From Bacilli bacterium (lineage in GTDB: Bacteria; Bacillota_I; Bacilli_A; RF39; UBA660), in the NCBI GenBank assembly GCA_017459965.1, contig JAFUBW010000008.1:1-46070 (forward strand): a stretch of DNA of 46,070 nucleotides, given 5' to 3'. This document shows, piece after piece, positions 10,165 to 20,111 of this stretch (within the stretch, counting starts at the first letter, position 1; every line of letters starts with the position of its first letter). Below the pieces are notes generated by a model, which made no database searches, had not been told where the DNA came from, and saw only the letters and a list, made by a program, of their open reading frames with translations. A program made the translations under genes and the position numbers.

Positions 10165-10408
10165 AAGCATAATTTTTTTTATCTTCTTCAACAAGTGACT
10201 TAAATTTATTTTTTAAATCTATTAATATATCATCGTTTTCTATTTCTATAATATATTCTTCATTATTATTAGATACTTTTTTAACAATTTTTATATCTTC
10301 TTCGTTATCTATATTTATTAAAAGTAAATATTTAATTCCATTTTCTTCAAGTTCACTTATAGAAAAATACTCTTTATTATTTTCTAATTTAATTATTTTT
10401 TTATTCAT
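10163..10408 (-). CDS. small acidic protein, possibly DUF1292-like
   Basis: The 81-residue protein is acidic and alternates short strands: EYFSISELEENGIKYLLLIN, EEDIKIVKKV and EEYIIEIENDD, ending in a helix. This order recalls the small DUF1292 proteins of Firmicutes, but the similarity is weak and no function can be given. Its ATG overlaps the stop of the upstream coiled-coil gene (TAATG), so the two are translationally coupled. Confidence 0.55.
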   Translation of the reverse strand: MNKKIIKLENNKEYFSISELEENGIKYLLLINIDNEEDIKIVKKVSNNNEEYIIEIENDDILIDLKNKFKSLVEEDKKNYA

Positions 10409-11463
10409 TAGTTAAAACTCCCTTCATTTATTCTTTCTAGATAATTATTTAATGATGGCATGATTTTACTAGATGAATATACTTGATTTAAGACAGCAGC
10501 TGGAACATCTTTTTCATATATTATTCTTATTTTGTTTTCTGCTTGTGAATCTGTTTGATTTAATTCAGGAACAACTATATTATCAGTATTTATAACATTT
10601 AAATTAGTATCTGGAACTGAATTTAATATAGTATCTAAATTAATAACATCGTCTGACGAATTAACATTTAAATCAGTATTTATATTATTATCCAATATTG
10701 GAACTTCATTAGGTGCTTCAAAAGTTATTGGATTAACAGGTATATCATCTAATACTGGTTCTGGTGTTTTTTCTTCAGTTTTAGAATCAACTACTGGAAT
10801 ATCTATTTCAGGAATAACAGGTTCTTCTTTTTCTTCTATAGTTGGTTCAACAATTGGTTTTATTTCATTAACAGATACATTTTCTTCTTTTGGTAATTCT
10901 ATTTCTGTTTTTTCTTCAGGTTCCTCTTCTTTTAAAACACTTCTAAGTTCACTTATTCTTTTTTCTTGAAGTTCTTCTAGTTCTTCATTTTTCTTATTTT
11001 GTACATCTTCTAAAACTTGTTTTAAAGTAGGATTATCACATACTTCAATTGCTTCAGAAATTTTTTGAAGTTGTTCTTTATAATTTGAACTTGTTCTATT
11101 TAAAGATTTAATATATTCTTTTTTAGAAGATTCTACACTATTTTTTGTTTCAACTAATTCTTCTTTTTCTTTTGATAAAGTATCTATATTTTCTTTTATA
11201 GAAGATAATTCTTCTTCTACTTCTTTAATTTTACCGGCAATTTCAATTAATTCATCTGCAGAAGCGTTAGTATTAATTTTTTCTCTATTAGATTCTTCTA
11301 AAGATTTTAATTCTTCCTCTTTTGTAGTTAATTTTTCTTCCTCTTTAACTATTTCATTTATTTTATCATTTAAAAGTCTTTCTGATTCTTCATCTTTTTT
11401 CATAAAATCTTTTAAAGTTTCATCTTCAATTGTTACTTCTTCTAAATCGATTATTTCATCCAT
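10408..11463 (-). CDS. acidic coiled-coil protein of unknown function
   Basis: The family of this 351-residue protein is not recognised. Residues 20-185 are a long charged coiled coil rich in Glu and Lys. Residues 185-270 are a Pro/Glu low-complexity linker. Residues 270-351 are less biased and end in a short block (IRIIYEKDVPAAVLNQVY onward) that looks like a conserved domain. No signal peptide or membrane segment is visible, so it is probably cytoplasmic. It has the best consensus promoter of this region and is coupled to the DUF1292-like gene. It follows the r-protein operon, a place where unrelated lineages have only the ecf genes. Confidence 0.75.
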   Translation of the reverse strand: MDEIIDLEEVTIEDETLKDFMKKDEESERLLNDKINEIVKEEEKLTTKEEELKSLEESNREKINTNASADELIEIAGKIKEVEEELSSIKENIDTLSKEKEELVETKNSVESSKKEYIKSLNRTSSNYKEQLQKISEAIEVCDNPTLKQVLEDVQNKKNEELEELQEKRISELRSVLKEEEPEEKTEIELPKEENVSVNEIKPIVEPTIEEKEEPVIPEIDIPVVDSKTEEKTPEPVLDDIPVNPITFEAPNEVPILDNNINTDLNVNSSDDVINLDTILNSVPDTNLNVINTDNIVVPELNQTDSQAENKIRIIYEKDVPAAVLNQVYSSSKIMPSLNNYLERINEGSFN

Positions 11464-11495
11464 CAGCCAACACCTCTTTATTTTATTCTATAATA

Positions 11496-11524
11496 ATTAT
11501 ACTTTTTTTTTGTTTTAATGTCAA
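11496..11524 (-). promoter_or_regulatory. consensus sigma-A promoter for the coiled-coil protein operon
   Basis: On the minus strand TTGACA (11524-11519) and TATAAT (11501-11496) are separated by exactly 17 nt. The coding start is about 33 nt downstream of the -10 box, with GAGGTG before the ATG. Confidence 0.85.
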
Positions 11525-11557
11525 TTGATTTAAGTAGTAATTAATGATTTTTCAAAA

Positions 11558-11573
11558 AAAAGGACGCCCTTTT
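11558..11573 (-). terminator. terminator of the S10-spc-alpha operon
   Basis: The minus strand reads AAAAGG-GCGT-CCTTTT followed by more T residues, 2 nt after the rplQ stop codon. The stem is 6 bp with a 4-nt loop. Confidence 0.75.
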
Positions 11574-11574
11574 G

Positions 11575-11916
11575 TTATACTAATTCTAGTACAACAATTA
11601 GAGCATCGTCTCCTTTTCTTTCACTAAATTTAATTATTCTAGTGTATCCACCGTTTCTTCCTTCATATCTTGTTGCTAAGTCACCAAATACTTTTTCTAC
11701 AACTTTTTGATCATTATGGAAGAATGCATATGCTTTTCTTCTAGAAACTAAATCACCTTTTTTACCATAAGTAATCATTTTATCTACAAACTTTCTAACT
11801 TCTTTAGCTCTAGTTTCTGTAGTTTCAATAGATTCATTCATGATAACAGCCTTAGTTAAGTTAGCAAGCATAGCGCGTCTATGTTTATTATCTCTACCTA
11901 ATTTTCTGTAAGCCAT
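11575..11916 (-). CDS. rplQ: 50S ribosomal protein L17
   Basis: The 113-residue protein is bL17: [20 protein letters not shown], then [13 protein letters not shown] and a C-terminal GGYTRI block. Length is normal for Firmicutes. It binds 23S rRNA near the exit tunnel. It is the last gene of the r-protein operon, directly before the terminator. Confidence 0.98.
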   Translation of the reverse strand: MAYRKLGRDNKHRRAMLANLTKAVIMNESIETTETRAKEVRKFVDKMITYGKKGDLVSRRKAYAFFHNDQKVVEKVFGDLATRYEGRNGGYTRIIKFSERKGDDALIVVLELV

Positions 11917-11928
11917 GATAACCTCCTA

Positions 11929-12882
11929 TTAATCGTCTTCTCTGAAAGATAATCCCATTTCTCTTACTTTATCAAGTACTTCTTTTAAAGATTTCTTTCC
12001 TAAATTTCTTATTTTCATCATATCGCTTTCTTTTCTATTAACAAGATCTTGCATAGTATTGATACCAGATCTTTTTAAACAGTTATAAGCTCTTACTGAA
12101 AATTCCATATCATCTATAGATGTTTCAAGTGCTTTTACTTTTGGATCTTCATCTTGTTCAGCCATTAATCCTTTAATGTCTGCGATACTATTTAATTCTG
12201 TTAATATATCAAAATGTTCAATAATAATTCTTGAAGCTAAAGCAATAGATTCTTCTGGTTTCATAGAACCATTTGTCCAAACTTCTAAAGTTAATTTATC
12301 ATAATTTGTTGCTTGTCCTACACGTGCATCTTCTACTTCGATGTTTACTCTTTCAATTGGTGAATAATTTGAATCAATAGCAATAGTACCAACTTTAATA
12401 CTATCACCTAATATTTTTTTATTAGCTTCTGCTCTTACGAACCCACGACCATTAGATACAGTCATTTCCATATTAAGCTTTCCGCCTTTAACTATAGTAG
12501 CTATTTCTTGATCTTTATTAATTATTTCTACATCTGCTGGACATTGAATATCACCTGCAGTTACTACACCTTCACTATCAGTAACTAAAGTAATTACTTG
12601 ATCTTCTTCAGTGTGATTTTTAACTACTACATTTTTTAAATTTAATATTATAGATGTTACATCTTCCATTATTCCATCAATTGTTTGAAATTCATGCATT
12701 ACACCATCTATTTTTACAGATGTAATAGCAGAACCTGGTAAACTAGATAACATTACTCTTCTAAGTGCATTACCTAAAGTTGTACCAAAACCTCTTTCTA
12801 AAGGTTCAAGTTCAAATTTACCATAATTATTACTTTCAACATATTCTGTTACTTTATATTGTGGTTTTTCAAATTTTATCAT
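11929..12882 (-). CDS. rpoA: DNA-directed RNA polymerase subunit alpha
   Basis: The 317-residue protein has both alpha domains: the N-terminal assembly domain (about 1-230; ERGFGTTLGNALRRVMLSSLPG, ENARVGQATNYD-like EDARVGQATNYDKL) and the C-terminal domain that contacts UP elements and activators (about 245-310; SVRAYNCLKRSGINT and RNLGKKSLKEV). The ATG at 12882 is chosen because GGGAG lies about 7 nt upstream; a GTG two codons earlier sits next to that site. It stands between rpsK and rplQ as in other Firmicutes. Confidence 0.98.
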   Translation of the reverse strand: MIKFEKPQYKVTEYVESNNYGKFELEPLERGFGTTLGNALRRVMLSSLPGSAITSVKIDGVMHEFQTIDGIMEDVTSIILNLKNVVVKNHTEEDQVITLVTDSEGVVTAGDIQCPADVEIINKDQEIATIVKGGKLNMEMTVSNGRGFVRAEANKKILGDSIKVGTIAIDSNYSPIERVNIEVEDARVGQATNYDKLTLEVWTNGSMKPEESIALASRIIIEHFDILTELNSIADIKGLMAEQDEDPKVKALETSIDDMEFSVRAYNCLKRSGINTMQDLVNRKESDMMKIRNLGKKSLKEVLDKVREMGLSFREDD

Positions 12883-12927
12883 AAACACACTCCCTTTTCC
12901 TATTAATTAACCTTGTTATCAACGTTA

Positions 12928-13311
12928 TTATCCACGTGGTCTTTTTGGTGGACGACAACCATTATGTGGTACTGGTGTTACATCAGTGATTGACATAACT
13001 TCAAGTCCAGCTGCTGGAATAGCTCTAATAGCTGTTTCTCTACCTGGTCCTAAACCTTTAACCAAAATATCAACTTTTCTCATACCTGCATCATATGCTT
13101 TTTTAGCTGCTGATTCAGATGCCATTTGAGCAGCATATGGTGTAGATTTTTTACTACCTTTATATCCTATTGTTCCAGCTGAAGCCCAACTTACTGCATT
13201 ACCATTTTCATCTGAAATAGTAATTATAGTGTTATTAAATGTTGGTTGAATATGTACACATCCAACTGGTACATTCTTTTTAACTTTTCTTTTTCTTGCT
13301 TTATAAGCCAT
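12928..13311 (-). CDS. rpsK: 30S ribosomal protein S11
   Basis: The 127-residue uS11 has the expected [14 protein letters not shown] and [18 protein letters not shown] blocks and the C-terminal [12 protein letters not shown]. It sits on the platform of the 30S subunit near the mRNA exit. It lies between rpsM and rpoA with a 45-nt gap to rpoA. Confidence 0.98.
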   Translation of the reverse strand: MAYKARKRKVKKNVPVGCVHIQPTFNNTIITISDENGNAVSWASAGTIGYKGSKKSTPYAAQMASESAAKKAYDAGMRKVDILVKGLGPGRETAIRAIPAAGLEVMSITDVTPVPHNGCRPPKRPRG

Positions 13312-13328
13312 AGTTTTTCACCTCCGAA

Positions 13329-13694
13329 TTATTTCTTTTTATTAGCTACGGTCTTACCTCTACCTTTTCTTGTTCTTGCATTACTTCTAGTTGATTGTCC
13401 TCTTACTGGTAATCCTTTTTTATGACGGATTCCTTGATAAGAACCTATTTCCATTTTAGTTTTAATATTCATACCTACTTCTCTTCTTAAATCACCTTCA
13501 AGTAAGTATTTATCTAATTGTTCTCTTATTTTAGCTTCATCTTCTGGTGTTAAATCATAAACTTTTTTATCTTTATCAACACCAGCATCTTTTAATATAG
13601 TCCCAGATAAACTTCTTCCTATTCCATGTATATAAGTTAAACCTATTTCAACCCTTTTATTACTTGGAATATCAATACCTTTAAAACGTGCCAT
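13329..13694 (-). CDS. rpsM: 30S ribosomal protein S13
   Basis: The 121-residue uS13 shows [20 protein letters not shown] at the N terminus and the RNA-binding tail [18 protein letters not shown]. It lies in the 30S head and contacts the P-site tRNA and L5. GGAGGTGTATTAA precedes the ATG. Confidence 0.98.
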   Translation of the reverse strand: MARFKGIDIPSNKRVEIGLTYIHGIGRSLSGTILKDAGVDKDKKVYDLTPEDEAKIREQLDKYLLEGDLRREVGMNIKTKMEIGSYQGIRHKKGLPVRGQSTRSNARTRKGRGKTVANKKK

Positions 13695-13709
13695 TTAATA
13701 CACCTCCTA

Positions 13710-13823
13710 TTAACCTTGTCTTTGTTTGTGTTTTGGGTTACTACAAATAACTCTTACAACACCTTTTCTTTTAATAACTTTGCATTTTTCGCAAATTGGT
13801 TTTACTGAAGCTCTAACTTTCAT
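13710..13823 (-). CDS. rpmJ: 50S ribosomal protein L36, zinc-binding form
   Basis: This 37-residue gene begins [20 protein letters not shown] and ends [11 protein letters not shown]. It keeps the three cysteines and the histidine of the zinc-ribbon (C+) form, so it needs zinc. GGAGGTATTATT precedes the ATG. It lies between infA and rpsM, its usual place in Firmicutes. Confidence 0.97.
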   Translation of the reverse strand: MKVRASVKPICEKCKVIKRKGVVRVICSNPKHKQRQG

Positions 13824-13836
13824 AATAATACCTCCA

Positions 13837-14055
13837 TTATCTTTTATTCCATGTTATACGCCCATGTGTTATATCTGCTGGGGAAAGTTCCATGATCACT
13901 GTATCACCTGGTAAGATGCGAATGTTGTTCATTCGGATTTTACCAGAAACATGAGCTTCTACATTGTGACCATTTTCAAGTTGTACTCTGAATTTTCCTC
14001 CAGGAAGTACATCCATTACTTTTCCTTCTACTTCTATTACATCATTCTTTGCCAT
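13837..14055 (-). CDS. infA: translation initiation factor IF-1
   Basis: The 72-residue OB-fold protein starts [13 protein letters not shown] and contains the family's [14 protein letters not shown] and [24 protein letters not shown]. It blocks the A site of the 30S subunit during initiation. The ATG at 14055 is chosen over one 12 nt upstream, because the upstream one directly abuts the AGGAG site. It begins 1 nt after the end of map. Confidence 0.97.
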   Translation of the reverse strand: MAKNDVIEVEGKVMDVLPGGKFRVQLENGHNVEAHVSGKIRMNNIRILPGDTVIMELSPADITHGRITWNKR

Positions 14056-14056
14056 A

Positions 14057-14809
14057 TTACTTATCATCTCCTGTGAATATTATTGGTTCATCATCTGTAA
14101 TAAGTACTGTATGTTCAAAATGTGCTGAATTAGAACCATCATCTGTTATTACAGTCCAATCATTATCATCTAAATATACACTATAATCACCATATGTAAG
14201 CATAGGTTCAATTGCTATTACCATGTTCTTTTTTAGAAGTGGTCCTGTCCCTTTAGTACCAAAGTTGGGTACATCTGGATCTTCATGAAGATCAGTTCCA
14301 ATTCCATGTCCACATAGTTCTCTTACTACACCTAAATTATGATCCTCTGCATATTTTTGTACTGCATATGATATATCTCCAACATGATTACCTGCCTTAG
14401 CTTGCTTTATTCCTTCATATAAAGCTTTTTCTGTATGATTCATTAAATACTTATCTTCTTCTTTTATATTTCCCACAGCATAAGTCCATCCTGAATCACC
14501 ATGATAACCTTTATAACAAGCACATATATCAAGTGTTACTATATCACCATCTTTTAATTTATAATTACTTGGAAAACCATGTACTACTTCATCATTAACT
14601 GATATACATATAGCAAATGGAAACCCTTCATAACCTTTACAAGATGGAGTAGCACCTTTACTTATTATAAAATCTTCAGCCATATCGTTTAACTTTTTAG
14701 TAGTTATACCTGGTTTTATATAAGGTTTTAAATACTTATGAGTTTCATAAACAATATTACCAGCGATTTTCATAAGTTCAAGTTCTCTATCAGATTTAAC
14801 TGTAATCAT
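14057..14809 (-). CDS. map: type I methionine aminopeptidase
   Basis: The 250-residue enzyme removes the N-terminal methionine from new proteins. All five metal ligands are visible in context: Asp in [11 protein letters not shown], Asp in HGDSGWTYA, His in [11 protein letters not shown], Glu in AIEPML and Glu in SAHFEHTVL. Substrate His in DEVVHGFPS is also present. It sits between adk and infA, the standard Firmicutes order, with no gap to adk. Confidence 0.97.
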   Translation of the reverse strand: MITVKSDRELELMKIAGNIVYETHKYLKPYIKPGITTKKLNDMAEDFIISKGATPSCKGYEGFPFAICISVNDEVVHGFPSNYKLKDGDIVTLDICACYKGYHGDSGWTYAVGNIKEEDKYLMNHTEKALYEGIKQAKAGNHVGDISYAVQKYAEDHNLGVVRELCGHGIGTDLHEDPDVPNFGTKGTGPLLKKNMVIAIEPMLTYGDYSVYLDDNDWTVITDDGSNSAHFEHTVLITDDEPIIFTGDDK

Positions 14810-15442
14810 TTAAATCTCTTCTTTCATCATACGATCTACTTGATCATATACTTCATTTATTCCAGCATTATTTTCTATTTCAAATGTACTTAATATATCT
14901 TTATAATGTTCAAATACTGGATATGTTTCATTTATATATAAATCATATCTATTATTATAAGTTTCTAAATTATCATCACTTCTAGAGTATAATTTACCAG
15001 AACAATCTGGACAAGTGTCAGTTAAGTTATCTATATATTTATTAAATATATGATTACAATCTTCACACATTACCCTACCAGTGATTCTTTTAATAGCTAC
15101 TTCTTTATCTATGTTTATATGTACTAACTTATCAATACTAATATTATTCTTTTTTAGTATTTCTTCAAAAGCAGGTACTTGACTCATTGTTCTAGGAAAT
15201 CCATCAAAGATTAAATTTTTATCACTATTTTTAGAAACAAATTTATCAATTAAACCATTAATAATACTATCATCAATAAGTTTACCTTGAGAAACTATTT
15301 CAGCAAGATCTGGATTATTTTTTATTTCATCTCTAATTAGATCTCCCGCAGATAAATGAGTAAAATTATATTTATCTATTAAATAATTAGATACCACACC
15401 TTTGCCTGCGCCAGGTACGGAGATTAATAATATATTCTTCAT
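14810..15442 (-). CDS. adk: adenylate kinase, zinc-lid type
   Basis: The 210-residue enzyme interconverts AMP, ADP and ATP. It has a P-loop (PGAGKG, about residues 10-15), the AMP-binding SAGDLIRDEI and DGFPRT, and a lid with two Cys pairs (CEDC and CPDC) that bind zinc. The residue before the P-loop differs from the usual GLPGAGKGTQ (here SVPGAGKGVV), a mild variation. Its start overlaps the secY stop by one base. Confidence 0.96.
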   Translation of the reverse strand: MKNILLISVPGAGKGVVSNYLIDKYNFTHLSAGDLIRDEIKNNPDLAEIVSQGKLIDDSIINGLIDKFVSKNSDKNLIFDGFPRTMSQVPAFEEILKKNNISIDKLVHINIDKEVAIKRITGRVMCEDCNHIFNKYIDNLTDTCPDCSGKLYSRSDDNLETYNNRYDLYINETYPVFEHYKDILSTFEIENNAGINEVYDQVDRMMKEEI

Positions 15443-16698
15443 TAAAATCTCCCTTTATATTCTTTTTGTGAAAGTACACTTTCAATTTGTTTATAAGTTT
15501 CAAGTGCAACACCTACTACAATTAATATACCAGTACCACCTAAAGTGATATTTGCATTGCTTACATTAGAATAATTTGAGAAAACAATTGGAAGAGCTGC
15601 GATTATAACTAAGAAAATAGTACCAAAAGTTGTTATTCTAATTAATATAGTTCTTACATATTTTTTAGTTTCACTTCCAGGTCTAATTCCAGGTATATAT
15701 CCTCCATTTTTTTGTAAGTTTTCTGCTATATCATCTGGTCTAAATTGAAGTAATGTATAAATATATGAGAATACTACTATAAGAAGTAGATATATAATTA
15801 ATCCAACTATTGTATTATAGTTTAAATAATTATTTACAAACTTTATATAACCTTCTGATTTAATAAAATTTGCAAGTGTTTGTGGAATAGCGATTATTGT
15901 TGATGCAAATATTACTGGCATAACACTTGCAGCATTTACTCTAAATGGTATGTATGTTTGTTTAGCACCATAAGCACTTGTTGTTTTATTAGAATATTGA
16001 ATAGGTATTCTTCTTTCAGATTCATTAATGAATACTACACCTACTACTATTGCAACATATATAAGTATATATACTATAAATGATACTATACCTATAAATA
16101 AGTTTTCATTGTCTAAAATAAATGTATTAAATGCTTGTGTAAACATGTAAGGAAGTCTTGCAACTATACCTGCCATGATTATAAGTGATAAACCATTACC
16201 TACACCTTTTTGAGTAATTTGATCACCTAGCCAAAGTAAGAATGATGTACCTGCTGTAAGAATTATTGCAACTCTTACATATTCAAATGCATCTGATCCA
16301 CTTTTAACTATACCAGCTGCCAAGATAATACCTTGAACAAATGCAATTCCTATTCCTAAATATCTTGTTATTGTATTCATTTTTCTTCTACCAGTATAAC
16401 CTTCTTTTGCAAGTTCTGTAAAATAAGGAATTATATTCATAGAAAATAATTGAATAATAATTGATGCACTAATGTATGGCATAACACCAAGACCAAATAT
16501 TGATCCATTTTTAAGTGCTCCACCACCCATTGAGTTAAGTAATTCCAAAAATCCTAAATCACTATTGATTCCATTTGTATTTGGAACTGTTATTGATGTA
16601 CCTGCAACAAATATTGCAAGTGCTATTAGAGTAAATCTAATTCTTTTTCTTAACTCTTTATTTCTAGGTGCAAAGATTTGTTTAATAGTTTTAAACAT
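15442..16698 (-). CDS. secY: protein translocase subunit SecY
   Basis: The 418-residue, ten-helix protein forms the channel for protein export and membrane insertion. Characteristic parts are FVAGTSITVPNTNG, the plug region after it, GIMPYISASIIIQL-like GVMPYISASIIIQLF, and the cytoplasmic loop RPDDIAENLQKNGGYIPGIRPG. It lies between rplO and adk as in most bacteria. Confidence 0.97.
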   Translation of the reverse strand: MFKTIKQIFAPRNKELRKRIRFTLIALAIFVAGTSITVPNTNGINSDLGFLELLNSMGGGALKNGSIFGLGVMPYISASIIIQLFSMNIIPYFTELAKEGYTGRRKMNTITRYLGIGIAFVQGIILAAGIVKSGSDAFEYVRVAIILTAGTSFLLWLGDQITQKGVGNGLSLIIMAGIVARLPYMFTQAFNTFILDNENLFIGIVSFIVYILIYVAIVVGVVFINESERRIPIQYSNKTTSAYGAKQTYIPFRVNAASVMPVIFASTIIAIPQTLANFIKSEGYIKFVNNYLNYNTIVGLIIYLLLIVVFSYIYTLLQFRPDDIAENLQKNGGYIPGIRPGSETKKYVRTILIRITTFGTIFLVIIAALPIVFSNYSNVSNANITLGGTGILIVVGVALETYKQIESVLSQKEYKGRF

Positions 16699-16699
16699 C

Positions 16700-17143
16700 T
16701 TAAATCACCTCTGCTTTTCCACCATTCTTTTCTATTTTCTCTTTTGCAGTTTTAGAGAAAACTGATGCTTTAACTGTTAATTTTTTATCTAAAGTACCAT
16801 TACCAAGTACTTTAATACCATCTAATTGTTTTTTAACTAATCCCATTTCTTTTAGAAGTTCTGGAGTTATTTCAGAACCATCTTCAAATTTATTTAAATC
16901 ACTTACATTAATTACTGCATATTTTACTTGGAAATTATAATTATTGAATCCTCTTTTAGGTATTCTTCTAAATAATGGATTTTGTCCACCTTCAAAACCA
17001 ATTCTTACGCCACCGCCACTACGAGCTTTTTGACCCTTTTGACCTCTTGAAGATGTTTTACCCATACCAGATGATGTTCCTCTACCTTTTCTCTTAGCTT
17101 CGAATTTAGCACCATCAGTATATCTTAATTCATTTAATTTCAT
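16700..17143 (-). CDS. rplO: 50S ribosomal protein L15
   Basis: The 147-residue uL15 begins [20 protein letters not shown] and contains the glycine-rich [20 protein letters not shown] and [17 protein letters not shown]. It overlaps the end of rpsE, and secY follows after 1 nt. No rpmD gene separates rpsE and rplO. Confidence 0.97.
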   Translation of the reverse strand: MKLNELRYTDGAKFEAKRKGRGTSSGMGKTSSRGQKGQKARSGGGVRIGFEGGQNPLFRRIPKRGFNNYNFQVKYAVINVSDLNKFEDGSEITPELLKEMGLVKKQLDGIKVLGNGTLDKKLTVKASVFSKTAKEKIEKNGGKAEVI

Positions 17144-17655
17144 TATCCTAAAATCTCCTCTACTGTTTTTCCTCTTAATTTAGCAACATGAGATGCACTC
17201 TTTTGAGCAAGTAATGCATTTAAAGTTGCTCTTGCAGTATTTATTTTTGTATTTGATCCAAGTGATTTAGAAACAACATCTTTTACACCAGCAAGTTCTA
17301 AAACTGTTCTAACTGGACCACCAGCAATTACACCAGTACCAGCTTTAGCAGGTTTAATCATAACTTTAGCTGCTCCATTTGTTCCTATCATTTCATGAGA
17401 TATAGTTCTTTCATCAACAATTGTTATTTTATGTACATTTTTAACAGCTTGCATTCTAGCTTTTTTGATGGCTTCTACTACTTCATTACTTTTTCCTGAA
17501 CCTATACCAATAAGTCCTTTTTCATTACCTACTGCTACAGTTGCAGAAAAATGAAGTGTACGTCCACCTTTTGTTACTTTAGTAACACGACGAATATCAA
17601 TTACTTCGTCTTTATAATCATCTTGTTTACGTGGGTTATTAAACTTTTTTTCCAT
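17143..17655 (-). CDS. rpsE: 30S ribosomal protein S5
   Basis: The 170-residue uS5 contains the double-stranded RNA binding region ([20 protein letters not shown]) and the C-terminal domain with [21 protein letters not shown]. It contributes to decoding accuracy and mRNA entry. Its stop codon overlaps the rplO start, leaving no room for rpmD. Confidence 0.97.
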   Translation of the reverse strand: MEKKFNNPRKQDDYKDEVIDIRRVTKVTKGGRTLHFSATVAVGNEKGLIGIGSGKSNEVVEAIKKARMQAVKNVHKITIVDERTISHEMIGTNGAAKVMIKPAKAGTGVIAGGPVRTVLELAGVKDVVSKSLGSNTKINTARATLNALLAQKSASHVAKLRGKTVEEILG

Positions 17656-17666
17656 TTTTACCCTCC

Positions 17667-18029
17667 TTAGAATTCTAATCCATTTTCACGAGCTGCTTCT
17701 GCAAGTGCTTTAACTCTTCCGTGATATAAATATCCACCTCTATCAAAAACAACTTTAGTTATTTTTGCTTTAGTAGCTTTTTTAGCAATTGCTTCACCAA
17801 CTTTTTTAGCTGCTTTTATATTTCCACCATTAGATATTTTTAAATCTTTATCCATAGATGAAGCTGAAACTAAAGTTACACCTTTAACATCATCTATAAT
17901 TTGAACAGAAATATGTTTAGCAGATCTAAATACGTTTAATCTTGGAATTTCATTTGTACCACTAACTTTTTTTCTTATTCTAGCATGTCTTGCTTGACGT
18001 GCTTCATTACGAGATACTTTTTTAATCAT
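17667..18029 (-). CDS. rplR: 50S ribosomal protein L18
   Basis: The 120-residue uL18 has the typical [18 protein letters not shown] and [20 protein letters not shown] blocks. It brings 5S rRNA to the 50S subunit together with L5. It lies between rplF and rpsE. Confidence 0.97.
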   Translation of the reverse strand: MIKKVSRNEARQARHARIRKKVSGTNEIPRLNVFRSAKHISVQIIDDVKGVTLVSASSMDKDLKISNGGNIKAAKKVGEAIAKKATKAKITKVVFDRGGYLYHGRVKALAEAARENGLEF

Positions 18030-18046
18030 ATAAAACTATCCTCCTA

Positions 18047-18586
18047 CTATTTAGATGCTTTCTTTCCTTCTTTACGACGGATATATTCACCTTTATAACG
18101 AATACCTTTACCTTTATATGGTTCTGGTTTTCTTATTTTTCTTACATTAGCTGAAAATTCACCAACTAATTCTTTACTAATACCTTTTACATTTATTTCT
18201 GTATTAGATACATTTTCTACTGTTAATCCTTCAGGTATTTTAACTTCTACTGGATGAGAATAACCTGCTTTAACTACTAAAGTGTTACCTTTAACATTGA
18301 ATGAATAACCAACACCAATTATTTCTAATCCTTTTGAAAAACCATTAGATACACCTTCAATCATATTTTTAATGATTGCATTTGTTGTTCCATGCATTTC
18401 TCTAGATTTTTTAATATCGTTAGCTCTTTCAATAGTTATTGTTCCATCTTCTAATTTTACAGTTAAATTACTATCAAATGTATAAGATAGTTCACCTTTA
18501 GGGCCTTTAACAGTAACAGTATTTTCATTAATTTCAACATTTACGTTTTCAGGCACTTTTAATTCTCTGTTACCTATACGACTCAT
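18047..18586 (-). CDS. rplF: 50S ribosomal protein L6
   Basis: The 179-residue uL6 contains its two repeated domains (VTVKGPKGELSYTF and GYSFNVKGNTLVVKAGYSHP) and the C-terminal KPEPYKGKGIRY signature. It lies near the factor-binding site of the 50S subunit. Confidence 0.98.
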   Translation of the reverse strand: MSRIGNRELKVPENVNVEINENTVTVKGPKGELSYTFDSNLTVKLEDGTITIERANDIKKSREMHGTTNAIIKNMIEGVSNGFSKGLEIIGVGYSFNVKGNTLVVKAGYSHPVEVKIPEGLTVENVSNTEINVKGISKELVGEFSANVRKIRKPEPYKGKGIRYKGEYIRRKEGKKASK

Positions 18587-18610
18587 ATTTTAGCCTCCTT
18601 AAATCTTTTA

Positions 18611-19009
18611 TTACCAAATGTATGCTAAAACTTCTCCACCAACATTTTCTTTTCTAGCTTCTTTATCAGTCATTACACCTTTTGATGTAGATATGATAGC
18701 TATTCCTAAACCATTTAATACTCTTGGAATATTATCATTTTTAGCATATACACGTAATCCTGGTTTTGAAATACATTTTAATCCAGAAATTACTCTTTCT
18801 TTTTTATTTCCATATTTTAAAGTTAAAACTAGTTCATCTTGAACATCTTGTTTTACTACTTCATAATTTTCTATAAAACCTTCATCTTTTAATATGCGAG
18901 CTATTTCAACTTTCATCTTAGAAGATGGCATTGAAACTGTTTCATAACGCATAGCATTAGCATTACGAATTCTAGTAAGCATATCTGCGATTGGACTTGA
19001 TACTACCAT
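18611..19009 (-). CDS. rpsH: 30S ribosomal protein S8
   Basis: The 132-residue uS8 starts with [19 protein letters not shown] and ends with [26 protein letters not shown]. It binds helix 21 of 16S rRNA and, in other bacteria, regulates the spc operon. Length and position are normal. Confidence 0.98.
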   Translation of the reverse strand: MVVSSPIADMLTRIRNANAMRYETVSMPSSKMKVEIARILKDEGFIENYEVVKQDVQDELVLTLKYGNKKERVISGLKCISKPGLRVYAKNDNIPRVLNGLGIAIISTSKGVMTDKEARKENVGGEVLAYIW

Positions 19010-19027
19010 AATATCCTCCTTCCATCA

Positions 19028-19213
19028 TTACCAACTTGATTTTTTTACACCTGGTATTTGACCATTATATGCAAGTTCTCTAAAGCAAATACGACAAATA
19101 CCATATTTTTTAAGTACTGAATGTGGTCTTCCACATCTTTCACATCTTGTATATTCACGTACTTTGTATTTTTGTTTCTTTTGTGATTTTACAATCATAC
19201 TTTTCTTTGCCAT
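19028..19213 (-). CDS. rpsN: 30S ribosomal protein S14, type Z
   Basis: The 61-residue uS14 is the zinc-binding short form, with [20 protein letters not shown] supplying four cysteines. The start at [10 protein letters not shown] (19213) follows GGAGGTTTGCAA; an upstream in-frame ATG would lie inside the rplE tail. It has no non-zinc tail. Confidence 0.97.
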   Translation of the reverse strand: MAKKSMIVKSQKKQKYKVREYTRCERCGRPHSVLKKYGICRICFRELAYNGQIPGVKKSSW

Positions 19214-19226
19214 TTGCAAACCTCCA

Positions 19227-19766
19227 TTACTTTCTAAAAGGAATTCCGATTCCATCTAATAAATCAAATGCTTCTTCATTTGTATTTGCAGTTGTAACAA
19301 ATACAATATCCATACCACGAGATTTAACAATGTTATCGTATTCTATTTCTGGGAAAATTATTTGTTCCTTAATTCCTAAAGTATAATTTCCTCTTCCATC
19401 AAATGCTTTTGAAGATACACCTCTAAAGTCTCTAACACGAGGTAAAGAAATTCTAATTAACTTTTCAACGAAAGTCCACATACTTTCTCCTCTTAAAGTA
19501 ACTTTACAACCAATTGCTTGGCCTTCTCTTAATTTGAATCCTGCGATTGATTTTTTAGCTTTAGTAATTACTGGTTTAGCACCTGTTATTTGTTCTAATT
19601 CTGCTACAGCTGCTTCTAATAATTTACTATTTTGTGTTGCATCTCCTACACCAATATTAACAACAACTTTTTCAAGTTTTGGAACTTGCATTACTGATTT
19701 ATAATTATATTTTTCTTTTAAACTAGGAACTATTTCCTTTACATATTTTTCTTTTAGGCGGTTCAT
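19227..19766 (-). CDS. rplE: 50S ribosomal protein L5
   Basis: The 179-residue uL5 begins [20 protein letters not shown] and contains [16 protein letters not shown] and [22 protein letters not shown]. It binds 5S rRNA and bridges to S13. The ATG at 19766 has GGAGGGTATATT upstream. Confidence 0.98.
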   Translation of the reverse strand: MNRLKEKYVKEIVPSLKEKYNYKSVMQVPKLEKVVVNIGVGDATQNSKLLEAAVAELEQITGAKPVITKAKKSIAGFKLREGQAIGCKVTLRGESMWTFVEKLIRISLPRVRDFRGVSSKAFDGRGNYTLGIKEQIIFPEIEYDNIVKSRGMDIVFVTTANTNEEAFDLLDGIGIPFRK

Positions 19767-19783
19767 AATATACCCTCCTTCCA

Positions 19784-20095
19784 TTAGTCTAATCTCTCTT
19801 TAGATTTAACTGAGATTCTATGTTTTTTACCTTTTTCATCAATTTCATGAGCTATTCTGGTTCTCTTTTTAGTTTTTGGATCAATCATCATAACATTACT
19901 TGCATGAATAGGTGCTTCCATCTTTACGATTCCACCTTGTTCATTTTGTGCATTTGGTTTAACATGTTTAGTTACCATATTAATTCCTTCAACAACTACT
20001 TTGTTGTATTTCTTTAATGTTTTAATTATTTTTCCTTCTTTACCTTTATCTTTACCAGCGATAACCACTACTTTATCTCCTACTTTAAAGTTCAT
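19784..20095 (-). CDS. rplX: 50S ribosomal protein L24
   Basis: The 103-residue uL24 starts [20 protein letters not shown], a KOW motif, and continues with [20 protein letters not shown]. It initiates assembly of the 50S subunit. AAGGAGGATAAAC precedes the ATG at 20095. Confidence 0.97.
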   Translation of the reverse strand: MNFKVGDKVVVIAGKDKGKEGKIIKTLKKYNKVVVEGINMVTKHVKPNAQNEQGGIVKMEAPIHASNVMMIDPKTKKRTRIAHEIDEKGKKHRISVKSKERLD

Positions 20096-20111
20096 GTTTA
20101 TCCTCCTTTGA

